A stretch of DNA of 64,000 nt, from NCBI RefSeq assembly GCF_003048675.2, contig NZ_CP060707.1, positions 1,488,001 through 1,552,000 of the forward strand, read 5' to 3'. The notes under the pieces are model-generated. The model was given only the letters and a program-made list of their open reading frames with translations, was not told the DNA's origin and made no database searches. Shown here in pieces: positions 54,217 through 64,000 of this stretch (the first letter of the stretch is position 1; every line of letters begins with the position of its first letter). Both the position numbers and the translations under genes were made by a program. The DNA comes from Campylobacter concisus. GTDB lineage: Bacteria > Campylobacterota > Campylobacteria > Campylobacterales > Campylobacteraceae.

Positions 54217-56870
54217 AGAGTAGCTTTCTCCTTGACTTCTTTGAAGCTTTCGATGTAGTCATTTTCTCTAATGTCGTTGAAATTTTCGATACCAACACCA
54301 CACTCATAGCCTTTAGCAACCTCTTTGACGTCATCTTTGAAGCGTTTTAGTGAGCTTACCGAGCCCTCATAAACGACCACACCTTCTCTAATAAGACGAA
54401 TTTTTGCCCCTCTGTTTATCGTACCCTCAGTGACGATACATCCAGCGATTGCGCCTACTTTTGGCACATGGATCACTTGGCGAACCTGAGCTTGACCAAG
54501 CTGCTCTTCTCTGATGATAGGTGACATTAGTCCGCCCAAAATCGCCTTCACATCGTCGATTAGGTTATAAATAACGTTGTAAGTTTTTATCTCGACGCCA
54601 CTCTCTTTTGCCTTCTCTTTTATCTCACCAGTTGGCCTTATATTAAAGCCAAGGATGATACAGTCGTTGCTTGCGCTTGCAAGTGCAACGTCGCTTTGCG
54701 TGATACCGCCAACGCCTGAGTGGATCACATTTACTCTGATCTCGTCATTTGCTAGTTTTTCTAGGCTTGCTTTTAGCGCTTCAAGTGAGCCGCCAACGTC
54801 AGCTTTGATGATGACTGGAAGTGTCTTTAGCTCGCCCTCAGCGATCTTAGCACTAAGCTCATCGATACTAACTTTTGTGCTCTTGCTAAGCTCTTTTTGA
54901 CGGATATATTCAGCCTTTTTCTGTGCGTATTCACGAGCCTCTTTATCAGTTTTTACGCCTATTAATGTCTCGCCAGCCTCTGCTATCTCGCTAAGGCCTA
55001 CTATCACGCCACATTCGCCTGGTTTTATCTCTTTTAATGGCCTGCCCTGATCATCAAGCAAGCTTCTTATCTTACCGTATGCAACGCCAGCTACGACAGT
55101 GTCTCCGACATGAAGCGTGCCGTTTTCAACGATGATGGTAGCTACTGGACCACGTCCTTTTTGAAGTGAGCTCTCGATGACAGTAGCCTTTGCGTTTGCC
55201 TTTGGATTTGCCTTTAGCTCCAAAAGATCAGCTTGCAAAAGCACGATCTCAAGTAGATCATCTATGCCCATGCCTGTTTTTGCAGAGATCGGTACAAATT
55301 CATACTTGCCACCCCACTCTGTTGGCATGATGTCAAGCTCAGCAAGACCAGTTTTTACTAGATCAGGATTTGCTGACTCTTTATCCATTTTGTTTATCGC
55401 GATGATTATTGGCACGCCTGCAGCTTTTGCATGGCTAACTGCCTCTTTTGTCTGTGGTTTTACGCCGTCATCTGCTGCAACAACTATGATAACTATATCA
55501 GTTACACCAGCACCCCTTGCACGCATAGCTGTAAATGCCTCGTGGCCTGGAGTGTCGATAAATGTGATGTTTCTGCCATTTTTATTTACCATATAAGCAC
55601 CCACGTGCTGAGTGATACCGCCAGCCTCGCCTGCTGCTACGCGAGACTTTCTTATGTAGTCAAGTAGCGAGGTTTTACCGTGGTCAACGTGACCCATGAT
55701 GGTTATAACTGGCGCTCTTGGCTGGAGATTTTCATCGTCTTTTATCTCCTCCTCATAGGCTGCTACGTAGTCAAACTCTTTTTGATCGTCGATGATATTT
55801 ACCTCGACATTAAACTCATCAGCCAAAATTTCTATCGCATCTTCATCCAAAAAGTCGTTTTTAGTTGTCATCATGCCAAGCATAAATAGCTTACCTATGA
55901 CCTCGCTTGGCTGTTTGTTTAGCTTTTCAGCAAATTCATAAACACGAATTTCTTTTGGGATATTTATCGAAGTTACAGCTTCGCTATTTTGTTTATTTTC
56001 AGGCTTTTTGTGTTTTTTTCTAGCTCTTCTTTGTATGCCACCCTCGCCAAACGAATTTATCGTGTTATTGACGGTTGTCTTCATCGCACTTGGCTGTTTT
56101 GTCCTTTGCATCGGAGCTGGAGCTGGGGTTTTAAAGCTAAAATCAGGTAGCACCACCACATCTTCATCTTCAAGCACGATGTCACCAAAGTCGCTTCCAC
56201 CGAGCAAGTCCATCTTCTCAGCGCTATCTTTTTTGCTTACAACTGTTACTTTTTTCTCTTTTTTCTTTTTTCTAGCCAAATTTTCATCGCTAGCAGAAAA
56301 CATACTCTTAAAGTCGCTAATGTTAGTAACAGCCGCCTCAGCCTTTTTCTCCTCTTTTACAGGAGCTGGCGCCTCGTAATCTTTTTTCTTTTTAACTATC
56401 ACAAGGCCGCGTCTTTTTTGAGTGACATCAGCCAAGCTCTCTTTTGGTTTTGGCGCTTCTGCTGGCTTTTGCTCGACCTTTACAGGCTCTTCTTTTTTAG
56501 GCTCAGTTTTAGGTTTTTCCTCTGAAATTTGCACCTCTTTTTTAGGCTCTGCTTTTACCTTTTCAGACTTTGGCTCGGCCTTAGCAGCTGCCTTTTTAGG
56601 CTCAGTTTTAGGTTTTTCTTCTTTTTTTGCTGGCTCTTTTTCTGCCTCTTTTTTAGGCTCTTTTTTTGCTTTTGGCTCGCTCTTTTTCTTTTTAAATTTA
56701 TCTGGTATTACGCCAGTTTGAACGTATTCATATATTGCTTCAGCCTCTTCAAGGCTCACAGCATTTGAGTGAGTTTTGACCTTTAGGCCTAGTTCTTGAG
56801 CTTTTTCTACTATCTCTTTACTTGGGTAGCCAAGCTCATTTGCGATCTCTGAAATCCTAACATTGCTCAT
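54213..56870 (-). CDS. infB: Translation initiation factor IF-2
   Basis: An 885-residue GTPase that places initiator tRNA on the 30S subunit. N-terminal IF2_N domain (residues 1-55), then a Lys/Pro/Glu/Ala-rich linker (about 60-170) with repeated KPKTEPKK units, then a second IF2_N-like segment ([16 protein letters not shown]), the GTPase with [21 protein letters not shown] and SAKTG motifs, and beta-barrel domains II-IV. It overlaps the ylxR-like gene by 14 bases and rbfA by 4. Confidence 0.96.
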   Translation of the reverse strand: MSNVRISEIANELGYPSKEIVEKAQELGLKVKTHSNAVSLEEAEAIYEYVQTGVIPDKFKKKKSEPKAKKEPKKEAEKEPAKKEEKPKTEPKKAAAKAEPKSEKVKAEPKKEVQISEEKPKTEPKKEEPVKVEQKPAEAPKPKESLADVTQKRRGLVIVKKKKDYEAPAPVKEEKKAEAAVTNISDFKSMFSASDENLARKKKKEKKVTVVSKKDSAEKMDLLGGSDFGDIVLEDEDVVVLPDFSFKTPAPAPMQRTKQPSAMKTTVNNTINSFGEGGIQRRARKKHKKPENKQNSEAVTSINIPKEIRVYEFAEKLNKQPSEVIGKLFMLGMMTTKNDFLDEDAIEILADEFNVEVNIIDDQKEFDYVAAYEEEIKDDENLQPRAPVITIMGHVDHGKTSLLDYIRKSRVAAGEAGGITQHVGAYMVNKNGRNITFIDTPGHEAFTAMRARGAGVTDIVIIVVAADDGVKPQTKEAVSHAKAAGVPIIIAINKMDKESANPDLVKTGLAELDIMPTEWGGKYEFVPISAKTGMGIDDLLEIVLLQADLLELKANPKANAKATVIESSLQKGRGPVATIIVENGTLHVGDTVVAGVAYGKIRSLLDDQGRPLKEIKPGECGVIVGLSEIAEAGETLIGVKTDKEAREYAQKKAEYIRQKELSKSTKVSIDELSAKIAEGELKTLPVIIKADVGGSLEALKASLEKLANDEIRVNVIHSGVGGITQSDVALASASNDCIILGFNIRPTGEIKEKAKESGVEIKTYNVIYNLIDDVKAILGGLMSPIIREEQLGQAQVRQVIHVPKVGAIAGCIVTEGTINRGAKIRLIREGVVVYEGSVSSLKRFKDDVKEVAKGYECGVGIENFNDIRENDYIESFKEVKEKATL

Positions 56871-57111
56871 TTAAGAGTATCTCCTTTAACTTCGGTGCGT
56901 CAAGTCCGAGGGCACCTTTAGTTTGTTTATCAATTATTTTTTTTAAAATTTTGTCGTCTTTTTGCAAACAGCCATCACATAGATAGAAACTGCGGCCGTT
57001 TCCTTTGCCACACTCTAAATTCTTGCCTACCAAGCGGTATCTTTTTAGCAAGTTTTGAGAAAATTTAACTTTGCAAGCGACGCATGTCCTTACTGGATTA
57101 TTTTTATTCAT
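56857..57111 (-). CDS. YlxR/DUF448 family RNA-binding protein
   Basis: An 84-residue protein with the family signature [13 protein letters not shown] at residues 5-17 and a later [13 protein letters not shown]. YlxR proteins bind RNA and sit in nusA-infB operons; some act as regulators or on RNase P. It overlaps infB by 14 bases and has a weak start context after thrB. Confidence 0.88.
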   Translation of the reverse strand: MNKNNPVRTCVACKVKFSQNLLKRYRLVGKNLECGKGNGRSFYLCDGCLQKDDKILKKIIDKQTKGALGLDAPKLKEILLNEQC

Positions 57112-57132
57112 TATACCTTTTTAAACTTGTTT

Positions 57133-58017
57133 CTAGCTTTGCGTGATTTCGTATCCATCGTTATCAAATGAAAAAATTTCAACTCTAAAATCATTAAATT
57201 TACTCTTTAAAACATCTTGTAAATTTTTAGCGTCATCTTTGTAAGCGATGTTTAAAAAGCTTGAGCCTGAGCCTGAAAGTGTGCTCATTAGCGCTCCATT
57301 TTCATAAGCTACCTTTCGCACCTCAAAAAGCTCTTTTAAAGCGCTCATTCTGCGCTCTTCGTGCATCATATCTTCACTTGCTACCCTTAAAAGATCATAT
57401 CTTTTTTCATAAAAACAAGAGGTCAAAAATGCAGCGTGAGAGAGGTTATTTACACACTCTTTCATAGTGTAATTTTTTGGCAAAATTTGCCTTGATGATG
57501 CAGTGCTCATCGGCTTATTTGGGATGACGACGACTGCTTTTATATCATCGCTTAATTTTATTTTATTTGCATAAACATTGCCGTTTTTTACGACCGCGCT
57601 AATAAATCCTCCGTGAACTGCTGGCGAGATATTGTCTGGATGGGTTTCATAGATGATAGCTTTATTTAAAACGACGCTTTTGCTAGCCTTAAATCCAGCC
57701 ATCTCGTAAGCTGAAGCTATGGCTCCGACAATCACTGCAGAGCTGCTGCCAAGGCCTCTTGAAAATGGGATATTGTTTTCAAAAACTATTCTGAAGTTTT
57801 CATTTTTACCGGTTAGCTCTAAAAAAATTTCATTAAAAATGCTTAGAAAAATGTTGTTTCTTTTTAAATTTGTGCTATCACTCCCCTCGCCATTTATCGA
57901 GACAGAGCTAAATTTAGATGGTTCGATCTTTACGCTATTAAAAAGCTTTAAACTAAGTCCTAAAGCGTCAAAACCAGGTCCTAAATTTGCACTTGTGGCA
58001 GGGATTAAGATATTCAA
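57133..58017 (-). CDS. thrB: Homoserine kinase
   Basis: A 294-residue GHMP kinase for threonine synthesis. Motif 1 PATSANLGPGFDALGL, the ATP loop PFSRGLGSSSAVIVGA and motif 3 MSTLSGSGSSFL are intact. It lies 8 bases downstream of the tsaB gene and 21 bases before ylxR. Confidence 0.94.
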   Translation of the reverse strand: MNILIPATSANLGPGFDALGLSLKLFNSVKIEPSKFSSVSINGEGSDSTNLKRNNIFLSIFNEIFLELTGKNENFRIVFENNIPFSRGLGSSSAVIVGAIASAYEMAGFKASKSVVLNKAIIYETHPDNISPAVHGGFISAVVKNGNVYANKIKLSDDIKAVVVIPNKPMSTASSRQILPKNYTMKECVNNLSHAAFLTSCFYEKRYDLLRVASEDMMHEERRMSALKELFEVRKVAYENGALMSTLSGSGSSFLNIAYKDDAKNLQDVLKSKFNDFRVEIFSFDNDGYEITQS

Positions 58018-58025
58018 AATTTCTC

Positions 58026-58472
58026 CTAAACAGCTTGGATGATATAATTTGGAAGTGTATCTGAATTTAGTTTTAATTCATCTAAATTTAAAGGCAACAC
58101 AAATCTCACAGGCTCAACTTTTTCAAGTAAAATTTCACCATTTTTTAGCACAAAGCTTAAATTTTTATTTGCCCTGATCGCTTGGCCGCCATTTAGACTA
58201 AAGCCACTTACTGCGTAAAATTCACAGCCCTTTGCCAAAGAAAAAGTCTTTAAGATGACGTAGGCCACCTTTAGCCCCATGAAGCCACCTGGCGTGTTTG
58301 CGTAGATGATCTTTGTGATGTTAAATTTAGAGGATAAATTTTCTAGGATTTTTATCAGAGCTTCGCTGACGTGCTCGTCAGTTGTGATCTCATCAAATTT
58401 TACGCCATCTTTATAGACTCCAACTAAAAGTGGAGTCGATAAAGAGACTACTAAAATTTCAATATTTTTTAT
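58026..58472 (-). CDS. tsaB: TsaB-like tRNA t6A synthesis protein, apparently starting at ATA
   Basis: A 148-codon reading frame giving I/M-KNIEILVVSLSTPLLVGVY, then TPGGFMGLKVAYVILKTFS, the TsaB core (GxGP-x-FTGLR type). TsaB dimerises with TsaD in t6A synthesis. It is short, as in other epsilonproteobacteria, retaining mainly the N-terminal ASKHA half. Upstream of the region shown, the frame meets a TAG with no ATG, GTG or TTG in between. The ATA at 58470-58472 fits best: the protein begins where TsaB should, AAAAGG lies seven bases upstream, and ATA overlaps the lpxC stop as ATAA. The first ATG in the frame (58280) would remove the N-terminal half. Confidence 0.75.
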   Translation of the reverse strand: MKNIEILVVSLSTPLLVGVYKDGVKFDEITTDEHVSEALIKILENLSSKFNITKIIYANTPGGFMGLKVAYVILKTFSLAKGCEFYAVSGFSLNGGQAIRANKNLSFVLKNGEILLEKVEPVRFVLPLNLDELKLNSDTLPNYIIQAV

Positions 58473-59353
58473 GCAAATACCTTTTGATACTCTTTTAAAA
58501 GCTCGCCACTAAGTGTTGCGATCTCATAATTTTTCTCATCTGCCATTAAAGCAAGTGTTAGTTTGTGGTTTAGATCGTGGCTGCCCGCAAATGCTGTGTA
58601 ATCCCCTAGCAAAGGTGCTCCAAGCAAGCTCAAATCGCCAACCGCGTCTAAAATTTTATGTCTTACAAACTCATTTTCAAATCTCAAACCCTCTGGGTTT
58701 AAAATATGAGTATCATCGATAGCCACGGCATTATCAAGCGATGCACCAAGTGCTAAATTTTGAGCTTGCAAGCGTTGCAAGTCTTTTAAAAAGCCAAAAG
58801 TTCTAGCACGAGCGATATTTTTTACAAATGAGCTCTTGCTAAATTCAAAAACATATCTTTGTTCGCCGATAACTGGGTGGTCAAATTTGATCGTATAGTC
58901 AAATTTTGGATTTCTTGAAGGCGAAGTTCGCACAAATTTTGACCCCTCAATCACCTCGACTTCGCGGCGGACAAGGATGACTTTTTTACCAGCATCAAGA
59001 TATCTTATACCAGCTTCATCAAGCAACATACAAAAGCTTATCGCACTGCCGTCCATGACAGGAATTTCATTTGCATCAACTGAAATTCTAATATTATCAA
59101 TGCCGTATCCATTTACAGCTGCCATTAGGTGTTCTATCGTGCTGATAAAGCCCTTTTCGTTGCCAACGACGGTTGCCATTTGCGTATTTATAACGTTTTT
59201 AGGCTCAGCTTTAAAACTAATACCAAGATCTTCGCGGTGCAAAATAATACCTGAATTTGCATCAAGAGGTTCTAGTATAAGTCTTATCGGCTCACCCTTA
59301 TGAAGCCCTATACCAACGGTCTCAACGCGTCTTGCGATAGTAGTTTGTTTCAA
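58469..59353 (-). CDS. lpxC: UDP-3-O-acyl-N-acetylglucosamine deacetylase
   Basis: A 294-residue zinc enzyme for the committed step of lipid A synthesis. Zinc ligand H and neighbours in STIEHLMAAVNGYG, the second ligand pair in FVRHKILDAVGDL (H and D), and the catalytic histidine in GSHDLNH are visible. Normal length. Its stop codon overlaps the apparent tsaB start. Confidence 0.95.
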   Translation of the reverse strand: MKQTTIARRVETVGIGLHKGEPIRLILEPLDANSGIILHREDLGISFKAEPKNVINTQMATVVGNEKGFISTIEHLMAAVNGYGIDNIRISVDANEIPVMDGSAISFCMLLDEAGIRYLDAGKKVILVRREVEVIEGSKFVRTSPSRNPKFDYTIKFDHPVIGEQRYVFEFSKSSFVKNIARARTFGFLKDLQRLQAQNLALGASLDNAVAIDDTHILNPEGLRFENEFVRHKILDAVGDLSLLGAPLLGDYTAFAGSHDLNHKLTLALMADEKNYEIATLSGELLKEYQKVFA

Positions 59354-59413
59354 AAATTTTCCTTATATTTTTTTGTTCGCTTATGATAGCACTAAAAAAT
59401 CAAATTTGCAAAT

Positions 59414-60784
59414 TTAATTCTTATCTATCATCGCCTTTGCGGCATCTAAGACACTTGTCACATTGTCTTTTATCCACTTTTTATCCATCCATTGTTGAGG
59501 TCTTACCTCTTCGCCTTGGACTAAAATTCCAAAGTGAAGGTGATCTCCAAGTGCAAGGCCGCTAGTTCCAGTTGTACCTATTTGATCGCCAGCAGCAACC
59601 ATATCGCCCTCTTTTACCTTCGCACTTGAGCAGTGTCCGTAAAGTGAATAAAGTCCAAATCCATGATCTATCACAATGTTTAAACCATAAATTCCATTCT
59701 CAGATGCTAACACGACGCGGCCCGCATTGCTAGCTATTATCGGAGCTGATGCCACGCTTGCAAAATCTATACCCATGTGCCACGATTCACTTACTTGCTC
59801 ATTATTATATGTATAGAAGCGGTGGTCGGCAAAATCAGCTACTTTCTTGCCATTTCTAAGTGGATAAAATGGGATGATATTAAAGCCGTTTGTGATGTCA
59901 GTATCGACGTTTGAAGTGAGTGCTGTTATCTTCTCTTCATTTAAGTTTCTTAGTGTTTCATTGACAAATTTCATCTTATCAAGCCTAGAAAGAGCGTTTG
60001 GATCTTTGGCGTATTGATCTGTTAGATCAACGATCTTTCCGTCTAAAAATCTATCATTTAAAGCAATGGTTGAAGTCTTGTATTTTACATTTTCATAAAA
60101 ATATCTCACGTGAGATTTGCTCTCATTGCCCGCAAAGTCTCTTGCGATGACCTCAGCGCTAAAGTTTTCAACCTGTACTGGCCAAGCAACAAGTGCTGCA
60201 TAAAAGCCCTCTTTGTAAAATGGCACAGCCTTAAATTTCTTACCAAAATTTGTCTGGACATAAACCTCTTTTAGCTGATTATCAGTCGCTCTAAAGACGA
60301 CAACAGCGCTACCGCCTTTTGAGATAGAGTAAGACTGAGAAAGCACGTAAAGATCAGGCTTTGATGTATCAAGTACGACTTCAACTTTTTTGCTTGCTTT
60401 ATTGCCAGTAAAAAAGCCCCATTTGCTAGTATCGACCGCTTCTATACTCATCTCATAAGTGTCTTTTTGAGCAAAAAATCCAGTCTTTGGGAAGGTCAAA
60501 TTTACATCAAGCTCGGTGCTTGGGTTTTGTATGATTTGATTTAGTAAATTTAGGTCATTTTTGCCGTCATTTATGCTAATGCGCACAAATTTTATGCCGC
60601 TGTCATCTTTAAATTTGATATTCATAGGCGAGCGAAGGTTCCAATAAACCTTATCAGCAACGCCGATGATTGGCTCGTTTCGCTCAAAGTCTTTCGACAT
60701 CAAAGCATAACCAAAGCCACCAGCTAATATCAAAACAAGTAAAACCACAACAATACCAAAACCACCTATTCCACGTCTATACAT
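59414..60784 (-). CDS. M23 (LytM) peptidoglycan endopeptidase
   Basis: A 456-residue protein with an N-terminal membrane anchor (residues 7-28, FGIVVVLLVLILAGGFGYAL) and a long beta-rich periplasmic part. The C-terminal M23 domain has the zinc and catalytic motifs HMGIDFAS and HLHFGI. It should cut peptide cross-links in peptidoglycan; M23 enzymes of this class set helical shape in Helicobacter and Campylobacter. A position next to lpxC and tyrA is conserved with C. jejuni from memory. Confidence 0.88.
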   Translation of the reverse strand: MYRRGIGGFGIVVVLLVLILAGGFGYALMSKDFERNEPIIGVADKVYWNLRSPMNIKFKDDSGIKFVRISINDGKNDLNLLNQIIQNPSTELDVNLTFPKTGFFAQKDTYEMSIEAVDTSKWGFFTGNKASKKVEVVLDTSKPDLYVLSQSYSISKGGSAVVVFRATDNQLKEVYVQTNFGKKFKAVPFYKEGFYAALVAWPVQVENFSAEVIARDFAGNESKSHVRYFYENVKYKTSTIALNDRFLDGKIVDLTDQYAKDPNALSRLDKMKFVNETLRNLNEEKITALTSNVDTDITNGFNIIPFYPLRNGKKVADFADHRFYTYNNEQVSESWHMGIDFASVASAPIIASNAGRVVLASENGIYGLNIVIDHGFGLYSLYGHCSSAKVKEGDMVAAGDQIGTTGTSGLALGDHLHFGILVQGEEVRPQQWMDKKWIKDNVTSVLDAAKAMIDKN

Positions 60785-60845
60785 ATATTATTACCTTAAA
60801 TTTTATTTGCGAAATTTTACATATAATCAATAAATTTTTAGTTAA

Positions 60846-61676
60846 TTACAAAATTTCTCTTACAGCTCTAGCTTCGCTCATCCAATCAAAAAGTTCATCC
60901 CAGCGCTCGTCTTTTATAAGATCTTTGCATAAATTTAGCTCTTTTTCAAACATATTTATCGCGGCAACGACATTATTTTTATTTTGCTTAAAGATATCGC
61001 TCCACATAAATGGCGAGCTCTTTGCAACACGTATCATACCCTTAAATGTCGGTCCGCCAAGTGCAACGATATGCCTTTTATCCTCTTCTTTCAAGATCCC
61101 ACTAGCAAGCGAAAATGCAATAGCGTGAGGCAGATGCGAGATGAGACCCACGTGATGATCATGCTCTTTTGCACTCATGAAAATGATCTTCATGCCAAGA
61201 CAAGAAAATAGCTCAACGCTTCTTTTTACGTGCTTTTCTGCGCTCTCAGCAAAGTCGCAAACTATAACAGTTGCGCCTGTGTAAAGTGACTTAAAGGCAG
61301 CTTCTGGACCAGAGTACTCAGTACCTGCCATCGGGTGAGCTGGGATGAAATTTTTACGAATTTTCTCTGGAACGGCCTCGATGATCTTTTGCTTTGTCGA
61401 GCCAAAGTCGATGATCGTCGTATCTTCACTAATGTCAGTTAAATTTTGCACGATGCTTACGATAGCCTCAACTGGAACGGCCAAAAAGATGATGTCACAC
61501 TTCTTTTTCATCTCATCAATGCTTAAAATTTCATGCACCAGTCCAAGCTCGAGTGCTTTTTTACTGTGATTTTCATCTTTGTCATATCCGCTGACACACG
61601 AGATCAATTTTTCATCTTTTAATGCAAGACCAAGCGAGCCACCCATAAGACCAAGTCCGATGATACCTATTTTCAT
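60846..61676 (-). CDS. tyrA: Prephenate dehydrogenase
   Basis: A 276-residue enzyme of tyrosine synthesis. The NAD(P)-binding motif GIIGLGLMGGSLGLAL is at the N-terminus, followed by FLAVPVEAI, the HPMAGTEYSG substrate site and HDHHVGLISHLPH. It lacks a chorismate mutase or ACT domain, so it is the monofunctional form. First gene of the minus-strand run down to ribD, divergent from bamA. Confidence 0.93.
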   Translation of the reverse strand: MKIGIIGLGLMGGSLGLALKDEKLISCVSGYDKDENHSKKALELGLVHEILSIDEMKKKCDIIFLAVPVEAIVSIVQNLTDISEDTTIIDFGSTKQKIIEAVPEKIRKNFIPAHPMAGTEYSGPEAAFKSLYTGATVIVCDFAESAEKHVKRSVELFSCLGMKIIFMSAKEHDHHVGLISHLPHAIAFSLASGILKEEDKRHIVALGGPTFKGMIRVAKSSPFMWSDIFKQNKNNVVAAINMFEKELNLCKDLIKDERWDELFDWMSEARAVREIL

Positions 61677-61727
61677 AAAAAACCTTTAAAATTATAAAAT
61701 TTAAATTTTTTAAAAATAAAATATGAT

Positions 61728-61733
61728 ATTATA
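61728..61733 (-). promoter_or_regulatory. -10 box of tyrA operon in tyrA-bamA spacer
   Basis: TATAAT on the minus strand, 52 bases before the tyrA start. On the plus strand the same stretch (TATTAT) or TATACT at 61741-61746 may serve bamA, so the two promoters overlap or lie very close in the 90-base spacer. Confidence 0.5.
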
Positions 61734-61766
61734 CGCACTTATACTAAAACTCTAGGTTAAATTTAA

Positions 61767-64000
61767 TGAAAAAGAAATTATTTTTACTAGCACTAGCTTT
61801 AAGCAGTCTAAATGCGCAAACGATTCAGTCAATAAATTTCAAAGGTCTAATCCACCTTTCACCTGATGTAGCCACTCAGATAATGGGGCTAAAAGTCGGT
61901 CAAGAGCTAACTCCAAAGCTTAGCGATAAGGCCATCACAAATTTATACAAGCAAAGTTATTTTGATGATATCTATATAGAAGATACAGGTAATGGCAATC
62001 TTTTAGTAAAAGTAAAAGAGAAGCCAAGTGTCGCTAGAGTCGATCTAAAGGGTGTTGTGACAAACGACAAAACTGCGATCGAATCGCTAATCAACATAAA
62101 ACCTGGCAATATGTATGATGAGCTAACTATCGAAAAAACAAAAGAGAGAATTCGCCAGTATTACGAGTCAAAAGGCTACTTTGACACAGTTGTTGATGTA
62201 GAAAAACAGCCAGTTGCAGACAACGACAGCTCACTTTTCATCACTCTAAATATAAACCGTGGCGAAAATATGATAATCAAAAAGGTAAATTTAGTCGGTG
62301 CAAAAGAGTTTGACTATGATGATATCGAGCCAGTAGTTGCAAACAAAAGTAGAGAATTTATGGGCTGGCTTTGGGGCAGAAACGACGGTAAAGTTAAACT
62401 TTTCGAGCTTGAAAATGACCCAGCAAGGATTCAAGATAAATATTTTCAAAAGGGTTATCTAGATGCGACGGTTTCGTCACCTTATCTAAATGCGTCATTT
62501 GATAACTACACGGCTGATCTTACATACTACATCCACGAGGGCGAGCCTTATAAGGTTTCAAATGTAAGCATCACAGCACCTGAAGAGCTAGGACTTGATA
62601 CTAAAAAGATCATAGATGACTTTAGACTAGAAGCTGGCGATACGATGAACTCGGCAAGACTTCGCCAAGATATGAAAAAGCTTGACGATATGGTAGCTGA
62701 CAAGGGTTATGCATTTGTCAAAGTCTATCCAAAGACTGACAAATTTGATGAAAATAAAACAGTTGATATCGACTACGAAGTAGATCCTGGCGAAAAAGTA
62801 TATATAAGAAATGTTCAAATTTCAGGAAACGACAGAACAGTTGATCGTGTCGTAAGACGTGAGCTATATCTAACTGAGGGAAATTTATATAGTAGAACCG
62901 ACCTTCAAGACTCAAAAGATGCATTAAAAAGAACAAGCTACTTTGACGATGTCGAGATAGAAGAAGATCCAGTTGATAAAAACACAGTCGATCTAAAAGT
63001 AAAAGTAAAAGAGGCTTCAACTGGCTCAATAAGCGGCGGTATCGGATACGGAAGTAGCGATGGCTTGCTACTAAACGCTGCACTTTCTGACACAAACATC
63101 TTTGGCTCTGGTCTTCAAGGACAAGTAAGCGTTGATAAGAGTGATAGAGAGCTTTCAGGTCAGATAAGTCTTACAAATCCAAGAATTTTTGACTCAGAGT
63201 ATAGCCTTGGCGGAACGCTCTATGCAAACGACTACGACTGGAGAACATATAAAGAGAGAAGTTACGGCTTTAGCACAACACTTGGTAGAAAATTAACTAG
63301 AAATTTAAGTGCATCACTTACTTATAATATCGAGCAAAGTAAAGTTACTCTAAAAGACGATGAGCTTAGAGACATAAATAGATACACAGGCAAAGAGATT
63401 TATAGAGAAGGCAAGGCTATAAAAAGCGCTATAACTCCAGCTTTAACATATAACAGCACTGATGATTACTACTTGCCAAGACGCGGTATCATAGCCAGTA
63501 CATCATTTGAGATAGCAGGACTTGGTGGTGATATGGATTTTGTTAAAAACCGCACAAATTTCAACTACTATCTAGGCCTTAGAGAGTATATCGACTACGA
63601 TCTTATCTTAAGATATAAAGCAAGCTTTGGCAAAATTTGGGAGAGAGGCTATACTCCTATCAACGAAAGGCTTTACCTTGGTGGCATAAGAAGCTTACGT
63701 GGCTACGAAAGCAGAACCGTATCTCCAAAAGTAAAATATAATGGCGACTACTATGAATACGGCGGCGAGACTTCATTTAACAACTCAGTCGAGATGAGCT
63801 TCCCTATCATAGAGCGTGTTAAAATGCGTGGTGTTGTATTTTACGACTATGGCATGATCGGTGAAAATAGTCTAAACGAGATAAAAAGATCATCAGTTGG
63901 CACAGGTATCGAGTGGATAACACCTATCGGACCACTTCAACTAATCTTCGCAAAAGCTCTTAAACCTAAAGAGGGCGATGATACAAATACATTTGAATTT
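61767..64000 (+). CDS. bamA: Outer-membrane assembly protein BamA (3' end beyond window)
   Basis: The open frame starts at ATG 61767 and stays open to the last base, about 744 residues. It has a signal peptide (MKKKLFLLALALSSLNA), five POTRA domains (about 20-400; for example IQSINFKGL, VARVDLKGV, NVQISGN) and the outer-membrane beta-barrel. The barrel lid motif is seen as GGIRSLRGYESR. The final strand and C-terminal phenylalanine lie beyond the edge. It inserts beta-barrel proteins in the outer membrane. Confidence 0.95.

Noticed and set aside
58026-58280. tsaB as an 84-residue gene starting at the ATG at 58280
   Set aside because: The conserved N-terminal half of TsaB is encoded in the same frame upstream without interruption.

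Overview
This 64 kb window is chromosomal DNA of a Campylobacter, most likely Campylobacter concisus or a close relative. Evidence seen in the sequence: A+T-rich DNA that is nevertheless clearly richer in G+C than C. jejuni, extreme abundance of the hexamer AAATTT, and typical epsilonproteobacterial proteins. From memory, the gene order matches several C. jejuni blocks: serA-membrane protein-rpsA-ispH-aroA-pheT-pheS-HIT; argH-pckA-pycB-transporters-atpE; and bamA-tyrA-M23 peptidase-lpxC-tsaB-thrB-ylxR-infB-rbfA-rimP. The species call is an inference; no database search was possible.

Layout. 1-1030: a DEDDy exonuclease. 1094-10580: a lipooligosaccharide (LOS) core locus running from waaC to waaF, holding a lipid A acyltransferase, GT2, GT9 and three GT4 glycosyltransferases, and two tail-to-tail polysaccharide deacetylases; a two-gene block on the opposite strand interrupts it. 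10615-16643: a DUF6882-like gene, dnaE, a 580-base spacer with unusual folded repeats, a GluQ-RS-like gene and an RRM RNA-binding protein. 16868-19005: a DJ-1-like protein, a selenoprotein W gene read through an in-frame UGA, a DUF4304-like gene and efp. 19027-28734: serA, rpsA, ispH, aroA, pheTS and a HIT protein. 28807-35472: a cytosolic CZB chemoreceptor, argH, a small gene behind a near-consensus sigma-28 promoter, and a copper operon (GNAT, copZ, copA, possible TorD-like chaperone). 35624-39060: yebC, cyclophilin, a dicarboxylate/glutamate symporter and an Asp/Glu racemase. 39061-39590: a spacer of decaying terminator-like repeats. 39591-49115: pckA, pycB, then a five-gene transport operon (three NSS symporters plus TRAP DctQ and DctM). 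49322-50680: atpE, tRNA-Leu(GAG) and a ferritin-like/VIT1 iron or manganese transporter. 50682-61676: ribD, fhs, rimP, rbfA, infB, ylxR, thrB, tsaB, lpxC, an M23 peptidase and tyrA on one strand. 61767-64000: bamA, cut by the window edge.

How the genes fit together. The window is mostly core metabolism and information processing. Envelope biogenesis recurs: LOS core, lipid A acylation, lpxC, M23 peptidase and bamA. The 36.8-49 kb region serves amino-acid and C4-dicarboxylate use: symporters, racemase, PEP carboxykinase and pyruvate carboxylase subunit B, fitting an asaccharolytic organism. I saw no CRISPR array, insertion sequence or prophage. The least explained parts are the two repeat-bearing spacers, the sigma-28-linked small gene, and the tsaB gene that appears to start at AUA overlapping the lpxC stop codon.
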